22,323 bases of DNA from contig DAONEM010000034.1 in assembly GCA_035403085.1 (NCBI GenBank), positions 1 through 22,323 on the forward strand, read 5' to 3'. Of this stretch, positions 16,050 through 22,323 are shown piece by piece; within the stretch, counting starts at the first letter, position 1, and the number at the start of each line of letters is the position of its first letter. The notes under the pieces are model-generated. The model searched no databases. It worked only from the letters and a program-made list of their open reading frames with translations, and was not told where the DNA came from. The position numbers were made by a program, and so were the translations under genes. Source of the stretch: JAMOAD01 sp023621955. Its GTDB lineage: Bacteria > Acidobacteriota > Aminicenantia > JAMOAD01.

Positions 16050-17003
16050 TCAACGGTCCTGGATACGAACGCTCATACCTGGACGAAGTGAGGGGATAAC
16101 GGTGGCTGGCCGGGAGCGGACCTCAAAGGTCTTGACATCCCAGGAGTTTTTCTCTTGTGTAGATTCCTGCTTGGCGAAATCGGCCATGACGGAGATGTAG
16201 TAAACCTTCAACTCCGGAGAGCTCTCCAAGGCGGGAACCTCAGACTTGAGGGTGTCTCCGATCTTGAGGCCTTTGAACTCGGACTCCTTGAGGTTGAAGA
16301 CAACGTAAGGGTTGGGGTCGAGGAGGGTGATGGCGGCGAAACCGGCGGTGACGATCTCCCCGATCTGAACGTTGATCGCCTTCACGTCGGCGTCTTGGGA
16401 GGCCCTCATCTCCGTCTCGTTGGCGTAGCTTTCGGCCTCTTTCACGCGCTCTTCGGCGGCCCTCACGGCGGCTTTCAGGGCCGCGATCTGTTCCTTCCTG
16501 GCCCCTTTGTTGACCATGTCGAGGAAGGCCTTGGCCTGTTCATACTGCTCTTGGGCGATCTTCCAGCGGAACTCGGCGGTCTCCTTCTCCTGCAGGGAGA
16601 TGCCCCCTTCCTGGAAGACCTTGAGCATCCTCTCGTAGGTTCTCTGGAGAATCTCGCGGTTGTTCTGGGCGATGTTGAACTGTCTCTGGGCCATTCGCTT
16701 CTCTTCATCCCTGGCGCCGTTGACGGCCATCTGGAGCTGGGCGTTGGTGGCTTCCAGTCCGGCCTTGGCCTGTTCAACCTTGGCGTGGATCTCATCGCTC
16801 TGAAGAATGGCCAGCACCTGTCCTTTGGTGACGTGGTCCCCTTCTTTCACTTTTATGTCGATGATACGACCGGGTATCTTGGCGGCTATATCTATCTCTT
16901 CTGTCTCGACGAAACCCCACTTGGCGGGTTTCTGAGAGGAACAACCTGCGGTCAGGAGGAGAAGGAGCGAACCCAAGAGTATCCAAGCAATGTGTTTCTT
17001 CAT
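16050..17003 (-). CDS. HlyD/AcrA-type periplasmic adaptor lipoprotein
   Basis: This 317-residue membrane fusion protein should bridge the ABC-2 permeases to the TolC channel. Residues 1-20 are a lipoprotein signal with the lipobox LTAGC (lipidated C21). A barrel-sandwich (lipoyl) half follows at about 35-70 (IPGRIIDIKVKEGDHVTKGQ), then a long coiled-coil hairpin of about 75-205 rich in A, E, Q and K, then the second lipoyl half (VQIGEIVTAGFAAITLL) and the beta-barrel. The residue after the lipidated cysteine is serine. The reading frame extends 22 codons upstream, but the ATG at 17003 has GGGAGG seven bases upstream, starts the signal peptide and overlaps the tolC-like stop as ATGA. It is followed one base later by the first permease gene. 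Confidence 0.92.
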   Translation of the reverse strand: MKKHIAWILLGSLLLLLTAGCSSQKPAKWGFVETEEIDIAAKIPGRIIDIKVKEGDHVTKGQVLAILQSDEIHAKVEQAKAGLEATNAQLQMAVNGARDEEKRMAQRQFNIAQNNREILQRTYERMLKVFQEGGISLQEKETAEFRWKIAQEQYEQAKAFLDMVNKGARKEQIAALKAAVRAAEERVKEAESYANETEMRASQDADVKAINVQIGEIVTAGFAAITLLDPNPYVVFNLKESEFKGLKIGDTLKSEVPALESSPELKVYYISVMADFAKQESTQEKNSWDVKTFEVRSRPATVIPSLRPGMSVRIQDR

Positions 17004-18460
17004 TTCTGAGCCTCCCATTGGGAAATGATCTCGGCGGTGTTTTGAAAGAGTCCGTGGATTTTCAGCCACGAAAGGTTGTATTCGTAGAGAGCCTGAAGCT
17101 CTTCGGTCTGAATCTTCTGAAGCATGAGGTGGGCGTCCACAACTTCCAGGGAGATCCCCAGCCCTGTGGAGAAGCGGGAATCCGCGAGTTTGAGGTTCTC
17201 CTCGGCCTCTTCGAGCCTGGTGGGGTAGGTCTCCAGGGAGTTCTTCTTCGCGTCGGCTTCGTAGTAGAGTTTATCGGAGAGGCTCTTGAGAAGGGTGACC
17301 ACCTCTTTCTTCTTCTCTTCCACCTCCTGGATGAGCCTGTTGTCGGCCTGCATCTTGAAGATTTTTTCACCGGAGGAGAAGAGGTTCAGCTTGACGCCTA
17401 CCCCGACGGCCCACTCGGGGTCGAGGAGGGAGAGGTCGTCTTTGGCGATCTCGTACCTGCCGAAGGCGTAGATCTGGGGGAGATACTCGGCCAGGTCGGC
17501 CTTCTTCTTGACCTTCACGAGGGCCTTCTTGATCTCCAGCTTCTTGAGGGTGCCGTTGTTGGCCTCAACACGGGACCAGACCTCCCCGCTCTTCTCGCTC
17601 TTGGGAAGATACTTCAGAGGGGTCGTGAGGGTGACCTCGGCGTTGTCGGGAAGCTCCAAGAGGTTGCGAAGAACCGTTCTGGCGGTAGTCAGGTTGTCTT
17701 CGGAGTTCTTGAGGTTCTTCTGAGCCTCCGAGTGGGCGACCTTGGCCCTGAGAAGCTGGTATTTGGCGACCAGCCCCGATCGGTAGAGGTCTTCGGCCCT
17801 CTTGTAGTGGAGGCGGATCCCCTCTTCGGCCTTGCGGTGGATATCCACGACCGCCTCGAGAAGCTTGTTGAGGAAATAGATCCGTGAAGTCTCTTCGAGA
17901 ACGGCTTCCCGCGATATCAGGAGCTCTTCGGTCCCCTCTTGAACCTGGAGGGAGGCGCCCCGGTTGAGGGCCTGAATCTTGCCTCCGATCCAGATCGGCT
18001 GGAAGAGCTCGATGTTGGTCCGGAAGACGTTCTGGTCCAGAAGGGTCATGTCGAGGTTGGGGATGACGTTGCCGATGGCCGTTGAGATGGCCTGGGAGTA
18101 TACGCTCCTCTCTTGGGCGGTCAGAAACCTTCCAGACTTGAGCAACATCTGGGTATCCAGGTCGCTGAGCTTGTCCTGGGTCTGAAGGGCGATCAGGAGG
18201 TTGCGCAGGGGGTCGAGGTCGAGCACGATGGGGTCGTTCAGCTTGGTGTAGGAGAGGTTCAGGTTCAACCTGGGGAAGTACTTGGTCAGGGCTGTGCTCT
18301 TTTCGGCCTTGAGGTAGTCGATGTGCTTCTGTCGGGAGAGGAGTTCGTGGTTGACCGTTAACGCGCGGTCGATGGCGCGTTGAAGCGACCACTCTTCCCC
18401 GCTTAGAACCGCGACGAGAGAGAGGGTTGCCAGGAGAAGGGAAAGGAGCCTTCGTTTCAT
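17000..18460 (-). CDS. TolC-family outer-membrane efflux protein
   Basis: This 486-residue protein of the outer-membrane efflux family would form the trimeric channel-tunnel of the export system. A signal peptide (about residues 1-20, MKRRLLSLLLATLSLVAVLS) is followed by two OEP repeats (about 25-230 and 260-465). They are rich in long amphipathic helices, with NHELLSRQKHIDYLKAEKSTALTKYFPRLNLNLSY at the start of the first. Length fits the family. The ATG at 18460 has AAGGAGG upstream and overlaps the TetR stop by four bases (ATGA). At its other end it overlaps the adaptor ATG by four bases, so all three are one transcript. Confidence 0.92.
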   Translation of the reverse strand: MKRRLLSLLLATLSLVAVLSGEEWSLQRAIDRALTVNHELLSRQKHIDYLKAEKSTALTKYFPRLNLNLSYTKLNDPIVLDLDPLRNLLIALQTQDKLSDLDTQMLLKSGRFLTAQERSVYSQAISTAIGNVIPNLDMTLLDQNVFRTNIELFQPIWIGGKIQALNRGASLQVQEGTEELLISREAVLEETSRIYFLNKLLEAVVDIHRKAEEGIRLHYKRAEDLYRSGLVAKYQLLRAKVAHSEAQKNLKNSEDNLTTARTVLRNLLELPDNAEVTLTTPLKYLPKSEKSGEVWSRVEANNGTLKKLEIKKALVKVKKKADLAEYLPQIYAFGRYEIAKDDLSLLDPEWAVGVGVKLNLFSSGEKIFKMQADNRLIQEVEEKKKEVVTLLKSLSDKLYYEADAKKNSLETYPTRLEEAEENLKLADSRFSTGLGISLEVVDAHLMLQKIQTEELQALYEYNLSWLKIHGLFQNTAEIISQWEAQK

Positions 18461-19083
18461 GATTTCCTCCTTGAGTTTTGAGGCTTCAAGAGGCCTTTGA
18501 TAAGAGATGCTTCGATCATGGCGAAGATCTCTTGGACGGTCTCCTCAGGGCTTGCCTCTGGGGAAGGTTTTAAGATCTTTATCAGGACAACGCCGACCCA
18601 GAAGGAGATGATCCCCAGGATCAGATCCGAGTGCTTGGGGATGGAGAAGAGACCCTTCTCGGTCCCCTCCCTGAGAATCTGTCGTCCAAGTTCGACGTAG
18701 TGGCGGAAACTCGAAAAGACCAGGGGCTCCGGCCGTTCCAACTCCCTCCTCCGGAAGTCGACGAAGAGGATCAGGAAGAAGTCCGGATTCTCCAGGGAGA
18801 AGAGTATGCTCTCCTGAATATAGGCCGCGAGGCGGGAGAGGGCGTCCTTCTTGCCTTCCAGGCGGGTTGTGATCCTTGCCAGAAGGAGGGAGGAGCCGTA
18901 ACGGTAGAGAGCGGAGAGGAGGCTCTCCTTGTTTCGGTAGTGGAGGTAGATAGAGCCGACGGCCATCCCCGACTCTTGCGCGATATCCCTCATGGAGGTT
19001 TCGCTGTAGCCCCTCCTGGCGAAGAGGCGACCTGCGGCCTCGAGAAGGGCGATCTCTTTATCGTTAACTGCTATTTTTTTCAT
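18457..19083 (-). CDS. TetR-family repressor of the export operon
   Basis: This 208-residue regulator has an N-terminal helix-turn-helix (about residues 10-56) with the family hallmarks AAGRLFARRGYSETSMRDIA and SGMAVGSIYLHYRNKESLL. An all-helical ligand-binding domain follows. The ATG at 19083 has only AAAGG directly adjacent as a ribosome site, which suggests weak translation, suitable for a repressor; no better start exists. It is the first gene of the operon and overlaps the tolC-like gene by four bases. The operator-like palindrome at 19104-19117 sits at its own predicted transcript start, which supports negative autoregulation relieved by an unknown ligand. Confidence 0.93.
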   Translation of the reverse strand: MKKIAVNDKEIALLEAAGRLFARRGYSETSMRDIAQESGMAVGSIYLHYRNKESLLSALYRYGSSLLLARITTRLEGKKDALSRLAAYIQESILFSLENPDFFLILFVDFRRRELERPEPLVFSSFRHYVELGRQILREGTEKGLFSIPKHSDLILGIISFWVGVVLIKILKPSPEASPEETVQEIFAMIEASLIKGLLKPQNSRRKS

Positions 19084-19103
19084 CCTTTAGTGTGTTCTAG
19101 TGT

Positions 19104-19117
19104 TGAATGTTCGTTCA
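19104..19117. promoter_or_regulatory. TetR-type operator at the export operon promoter
   Basis: TGAATG (19104-19109) and CGTTCA (19112-19117) are inverted half-sites with one mismatch and a 2-bp centre. This is the form seen for many TetR/AcrR-type repressors. The site overlaps the predicted +1 (about 19113) just downstream of the -10 box, an ideal place to block transcription. TGTT also recurs at 19093, 19101 and 19108 and may extend the site. Confidence 0.6.
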
Positions 19118-19119
19118 GG

Positions 19120-19148
19120 ATATTACATCTTGGTGCCTTGGCTGTCAA
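19120..19148 (-). promoter_or_regulatory. Promoter of the TetR-TolC-HlyD-ABC-2 operon
   Basis: On the minus strand a perfect TTGACA (19148-19143) is followed after exactly 17 bases by TAATAT (19125-19120, four of six). The predicted leader is about 30 bases. A short inverted repeat CCTTG/CAAGG (19136-19150) overlaps the -35 box and might be a second binding site. Confidence 0.75.
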
Positions 19149-19200
19149 GGGTGATGAAATTCTCTCTCTTCGCTCTTTTCCTACTCTTTCTGTGTCGGTG

Positions 19201-19229
19201 GTGACGAAAGTTTGGGAATGAAGTATAAT
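19201..19229 (+). promoter_or_regulatory. Promoter of the sodium:solute symporter gene
   Basis: GTGACG (19201-19206, four of six to TTGACA) is followed after exactly 17 bases by a perfect TATAAT (19224-19229). Transcription would start near 19236, giving a leader of only about 16 bases before the ATG at 19252. Confidence 0.7.
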
Positions 19230-19251
19230 ATTTTCCTCCAGGTTAGAACCC

Positions 19252-20685
19252 ATGACGCTCCATGTGATCATTATCGCCGGCTACTTCCTCTTCGTCCTTC
19301 TCCTCTCGGCCTCTACGAGGAAAGCCTCCTCCCGCTCTTCCAGCGATTTTCTCGTGGCCGGGCGCTCCATGGGGGTTTGGGTCTGCGCGTCGGTGATCGC
19401 CGGGGAGTGGCTCGGAGGAATGAGCACCATCGGCGTGAGCGAGTCGGCCTACCTGAAAGGGAGTCTTCAGCCTGTTCTCTACAACCTTTCCATAGCCTTG
19501 GGAATGGTGGTGATCGGCTTCACCGTGGCGGCCAAGTATAGGGAGAGGAGGGTCCATACGGTCAGCGAGATGCTGGTCCACCTCTTCGGGCCTGGGGCGC
19601 GCACGGCGACGGCCATTCCCTTCCTTCTGGCCTATGTGATCCTCGGCTTCGTTCAGCTTCAGACCTGTGCAGGGGTCATGAGCGGTGTCCTCCACCTTCC
19701 TTGGAACCTTTCGGTGCTCCTCTCCTCCCTGGTAACGACCCTCTACACCTACCTGGGAGGGATGCACGCCATCGCCTTGGTGAACATCGTCCACCTGGTG
19801 GTCCGTACCCTGGGAATCGGTTTGGCCTGTGTCCTGGGAATGATCAAGGTCGGGGGCTTCGGGGGCCTTCAGAGGAGCCTTCTCCTCTCCGGCGCTCCCG
19901 CCCACCCCTTCAACCCCTTTTCTGGAGGGTTGGACTACGCTCTGAGCCTCTTTCTCGGCGGATTCCTCGGCGGGCTGGCGGCTCAAGCCAGCATTCAGCC
20001 GATCTTTTCGGCCAAGGACCCCGCAACAGCCAAGAGGGCCTCTCTTCTCTCAAGCCTTCTGATCGCCCCCTTCGGGCTTTTGACGGCCTTGCTGGGCCTG
20101 ATCGCCAGGACCGGGAACTTTGTCGATCCAGCCTCTCTTTCCAACACCAAGAGCGTTCTTCCCGCCCTCTTGGCCTCTCCCTCCTTCGTCTCCCCCTGGG
20201 TCGGAGGGATCGCCATCGCCGGAATCCTGGCCGCCATCCTCTCGACGGTGGCTCCGGTCAACTTCGCGGTCGTCACCATCGCCGCCAAGGATCTCTACCA
20301 GGCCAAGAACCCGGAAAGGGTCGATGACCACAGGCTCGTTGTCATCTCCCGGCGACTGGTGATTCTGGTCAACCTCCTCATCCTCCCTCTGGCCCTCTTC
20401 GTGAAGGGTTCAGTTCTGGACACGGCCTACCTCTCTTACTCCATACGCTCCATCGGCGGGGTGATCATCGTTCTGGCCCTCTACCGGCGGGGTTGGATCA
20501 ACCTGATCGGCGTGAAGATGGCCTTCTGGGGAGGAATCGCGGCCATGGCCGCCCTGATCTTCCTCAACGCCCGGGGTGTTCTCCATGTTCCCCAGCTTTA
20601 TGGAGCCCTGGGGGCGGCCCTCTTCTTCCTCTTCCTCGGGAGAGTCTTTGAGGCCCTCTCGAAGCGGCGTTGGAGAGGGAGCTGA
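19252..20685 (+). CDS. Sodium:solute symporter (SSS family)
   Basis: This 477-residue inner-membrane protein has about 13 hydrophobic helices and should import a small solute with sodium. The family start is clear: a first helix (MTLHVIIIAGYFLFVLLLSA) then DFLVAGRSMG (32-41). QASIQPIFSAKDPATAKRAS (245-264) is the conserved region after helix 6 or 7. ILSTVAPVNFAVVTIAAKDLYQ (329-350) matches the helix-8 region that carries the serine/threonine sodium site, with the D-Y ending. Length is on the short side of normal. The ATG at 19252 has only a weak AGG upstream, but it begins the first helix and fits the promoter at 19201-19229. It is divergent from the TetR operon, 168 bases away. The substrate cannot be read from sequence; amino acids, proline or organic acids are possible. 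Confidence 0.9.
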   Translation: MTLHVIIIAGYFLFVLLLSASTRKASSRSSSDFLVAGRSMGVWVCASVIAGEWLGGMSTIGVSESAYLKGSLQPVLYNLSIALGMVVIGFTVAAKYRERRVHTVSEMLVHLFGPGARTATAIPFLLAYVILGFVQLQTCAGVMSGVLHLPWNLSVLLSSLVTTLYTYLGGMHAIALVNIVHLVVRTLGIGLACVLGMIKVGGFGGLQRSLLLSGAPAHPFNPFSGGLDYALSLFLGGFLGGLAAQASIQPIFSAKDPATAKRASLLSSLLIAPFGLLTALLGLIARTGNFVDPASLSNTKSVLPALLASPSFVSPWVGGIAIAGILAAILSTVAPVNFAVVTIAAKDLYQAKNPERVDDHRLVVISRRLVILVNLLILPLALFVKGSVLDTAYLSYSIRSIGGVIIVLALYRRGWINLIGVKMAFWGGIAAMAALIFLNARGVLHVPQLYGALGAALFFLFLGRVFEALSKRRWRGS

Positions 20686-20742
20686 AGCGGCGCCTGGGAA
20701 GCTTCGGACCAGAGCCTCAGGTTAGAGATAGAGAGGCCCTGT

Positions 20743-22203
20743 TCAGAAACCGGGAGGGAGGGACTCTCCTGACCGGGGGGGAAGCCTCTTCATCTCCTCC
20801 AGTGTGGAGAAGAAACGCTTGATCAAAGGGTCGCACCGGATGTCCCCTCTCCTGAGGGGGCGGGCAAGGGTGATTCCCTCCAAGGAGCGGCACCTGCTGA
20901 GGGCGACGTAGACCTGTCCTGACGCGAAGGCCCCGCTTCCCAGGTCGATGAGGGCGTTGTCCAGGGTCTTTCCTTGGCTCTTGTGGATGGTCACGGCCCA
21001 GGCGAGCATCAGGGGAAACTGGGTGTAGGATCCGGTCTCTTCTGTGACGATCTTGTCTTTCTCCGGATCGTAGACGTACCTGTAACTCATCCAACTGGTA
21101 CGTCGAACCTCGACGGTGCCGCCCTTCGGACCCGAGACGGGCTCGACCAGGACGATCGGCTCGTCGATCCCCCGAACCACACCGAGAGTCCCGTTGACCC
21201 ACCTCCTTCCCTCATCGTTCTTCGTGAACATGACTCGGGCGCCGATCTTCAGAGTGAGGTTGATGGGGGAGGGGAGCCTCTCCGCCTCCAGAGAGAAACG
21301 GCCGGTGGTCTCGCCCCAAAGGACCCTCTCCTGCCCGGGTAGCCTCTCCAGCTCGTCACCGTTGATCTTGTCCGCCAGGGCGTTGGTCGTGGTGAGCGTG
21401 ATCTGCCGGGGGAGAGAGCCTCTTGCCAGACAGCGTTCGTTAAGCGTTCTCAGACTCTCGTCGATCCTCTCGCCTACCCGTAGATCGTTGAGAAGGGCGA
21501 TGAAAGTGGGATCTTCCTGCCGGTAGACCCGGGTGAGCTCCAGGGGGATGAGGGAACACCTTCTCATGGCGAGGGAGGAGAAGAAATAGGGGCTCTTGTA
21601 ACCTTTCGAGAGGAGAAGGGAGCGGTCTCTCTCCGGTACCACCGGGGGAAGCTGGAAGAGGTCTCCGACCATGAGCAGTCTCACGCCTCCGAAGGGGAGC
21701 TCGTTCTCCCTGTTCTTTCTGAGAAAGAGGTCGATGGAGTCGAGGAGGTCGCAACGGACCATGGAGATCTCGTCGATGATCAGGAGCTCAAGCTTTCGGT
21801 AGAGCCTCCGGTCGGGAACCCTCTTGATCTCCTCCCCGTCGAGAACCCTCGGAGGAAAGCGGAAGAAGGAGTGAACCGTGGCCCCCGAGACGTTCAAGGC
21901 GGCAACCCCTGTGGGGGCCACTACGGCCAGGTTCTTCCCTAGGACCGATCGAAGGTAGCGGATGAGGGTGGACTTGCCGGTTCCGGCGTTCCCGCTCACG
22001 AAGAGGAGAGGGCCCTCCCCCTCTTCCAGGAGGGAACGGATGGTCCGGTAGTCGTCGCAGATCTCGACTCCCTCCAACCCTTCCGGGAGGGCGGGAACGG
22101 AGACCAGGTCCGAAGGGGCCTTGAGAAGGTCCCGCTCCACTTCCCCCATGTCGACGGGCCGAACCTCTAAGGTGCTCTTCCCCTTGTCGTCCAGAGCGCT
22201 CAT
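20743..22203 (-). CDS. PIF1/RecD2-like superfamily 1 DNA helicase
   Basis: This 486-residue ATPase belongs to the PIF1-like 5'-to-3' helicases. Walker A is GNAGTGKST (71-79), followed by APTGVAALNVSGATVHSFF (96-114), the PIF1 family signature. Walker B is LLIIDEISM (140-148) and motif III is GDLFQLPPV (180-188). The C-terminal RecA-like half has AVTIHKSQGKTLD (403-415) and YVALSRCRSLEGI (432-444) with the arginine finger R437. About 40 residues with no known domain precede the core. The reading frame extends to a TTG at 22254, but that codon overlaps the probable -35 box and has no ribosome site. The ATG at 22203 has GAGGA upstream and is preferred. The gene stands alone and is convergent with the symporter; the 57 bases between them hold no clear terminator. 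A role in repair or replication is inferred from the family. Confidence 0.92.
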   Translation of the reverse strand: MSALDDKGKSTLEVRPVDMGEVERDLLKAPSDLVSVPALPEGLEGVEICDDYRTIRSLLEEGEGPLLFVSGNAGTGKSTLIRYLRSVLGKNLAVVAPTGVAALNVSGATVHSFFRFPPRVLDGEEIKRVPDRRLYRKLELLIIDEISMVRCDLLDSIDLFLRKNRENELPFGGVRLLMVGDLFQLPPVVPERDRSLLLSKGYKSPYFFSSLAMRRCSLIPLELTRVYRQEDPTFIALLNDLRVGERIDESLRTLNERCLARGSLPRQITLTTTNALADKINGDELERLPGQERVLWGETTGRFSLEAERLPSPINLTLKIGARVMFTKNDEGRRWVNGTLGVVRGIDEPIVLVEPVSGPKGGTVEVRRTSWMSYRYVYDPEKDKIVTEETGSYTQFPLMLAWAVTIHKSQGKTLDNALIDLGSGAFASGQVYVALSRCRSLEGITLARPLRRGDIRCDPLIKRFFSTLEEMKRLPPRSGESLPPGF

Positions 22204-22224
22204 CTTCCCGGCATCCTCTTTCCA

Positions 22225-22254
22225 ACTATACTCCAGGGGGAAGGAACCGTGCAA
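22225..22254 (-). promoter_or_regulatory. Probable promoter of the helicase gene
   Basis: On the minus strand TATAGT (22230-22225, five of six) lies 18 bases after TTGCAC (22254-22249, three of six). Transcription would start near 22218, about 15 bases before the ATG at 22203, which argues against the longer TTG-initiated frame. Confidence 0.45.
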
Positions 22255-22323
22255 ACCGAGAGGACCATCGCAGGGAGATGCCCGGAGCCCGGTAGTGTCA
22301 AGACTCTTTCGCGGCTTTCGCGC

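Noticed and set aside
20686..20742. Possible terminator between the convergent symporter and helicase genes
   Set aside because: Only 5-bp GAAGC/GCTTC arms with a long loop and no U-tract are visible.
22201..22214. Four-codon upstream frame (ATG CCG GGA AGA TGA) whose stop overlaps the helicase start
   Set aside because: Too short and without support; a chance product of the ATGA at the start codon is more likely.
22255..22323. TTGACA on the minus strand at 22296-22301 as a promoter
   Set aside because: The sequence 16-18 bases downstream (TCTCCC) is no -10 box, and the better promoter for the helicase is at 22225-22254.

Overview
The window is about 22 kb of GC-rich (roughly 60 % by eye), densely coded bacterial chromosome. 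It has eleven protein genes plus a two-gene + strand pair split off between peptidase genes. The organism is Gram-negative: there is a TolC-type outer-membrane channel, a periplasmic adaptor, several Sec signal peptides and a lipobox. Strong AAGGAGG-type ribosome sites, TTGACA/TATAAT-like promoters and a set of secreted S9 and M3 peptidases beside a giant alpha-2-macroglobulin would fit an Acidobacteriota- or Aminicenantota-like protein degrader. That assignment is inference and weak. I see no RNA gene, CRISPR array, insertion sequence or phage gene, and no gene-free stretch longer than about 170 bases.

Layout. Positions 1-7611 hold three secreted peptidases, all on the minus strand: a DPP-IV-type S9 peptidase (47-2218, own intrinsic terminator), a prolyl oligopeptidase (3341-5455) and a Dcp-type M3 peptidase (5506-7611). 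The last two form a probable operon driven by a near-consensus promoter at 7674-7702. Inserted between the peptidases on the plus strand is a coupled pair: a single-domain PAS protein (2322-2675) and a zinc nucleoside/guanine deaminase (2679-3272), ending at a hairpin terminator shared with the convergent peptidase gene.

Positions 7708-13662 encode a 1984-residue alpha-2-macroglobulin with an intact CAEQ thioester motif and a low-complexity bait-like segment. A near-perfect 21-bp palindrome covers its putative promoter. Upstream in the same direction, 13768-19083 is a tightly overlapping five-gene operon: TetR repressor, TolC, lipoprotein HlyD-type adaptor, ABC-2 permease, ABC-2 permease. The window contains no ABC ATPase for it. 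The operon promoter (19120-19148) carries a TGAATG/CGTTCA operator-like palindrome at the predicted transcription start, so autoregulation by the TetR protein is likely.

Divergent from that operon is a sodium:solute symporter (19252-20685) with a perfect TATAAT box. Convergent to the symporter is a PIF1/RecD2-like helicase (20743-22203).

Working together (inference): DPP-IV, prolyl oligopeptidase and Dcp would strip N-terminal X-Pro dipeptides, cut after internal prolines and remove C-terminal dipeptides from peptides in the periplasm. The macroglobulin could trap foreign proteases at the same site, and the TetR-controlled tripartite pump would export a toxic compound or other unknown substrate.
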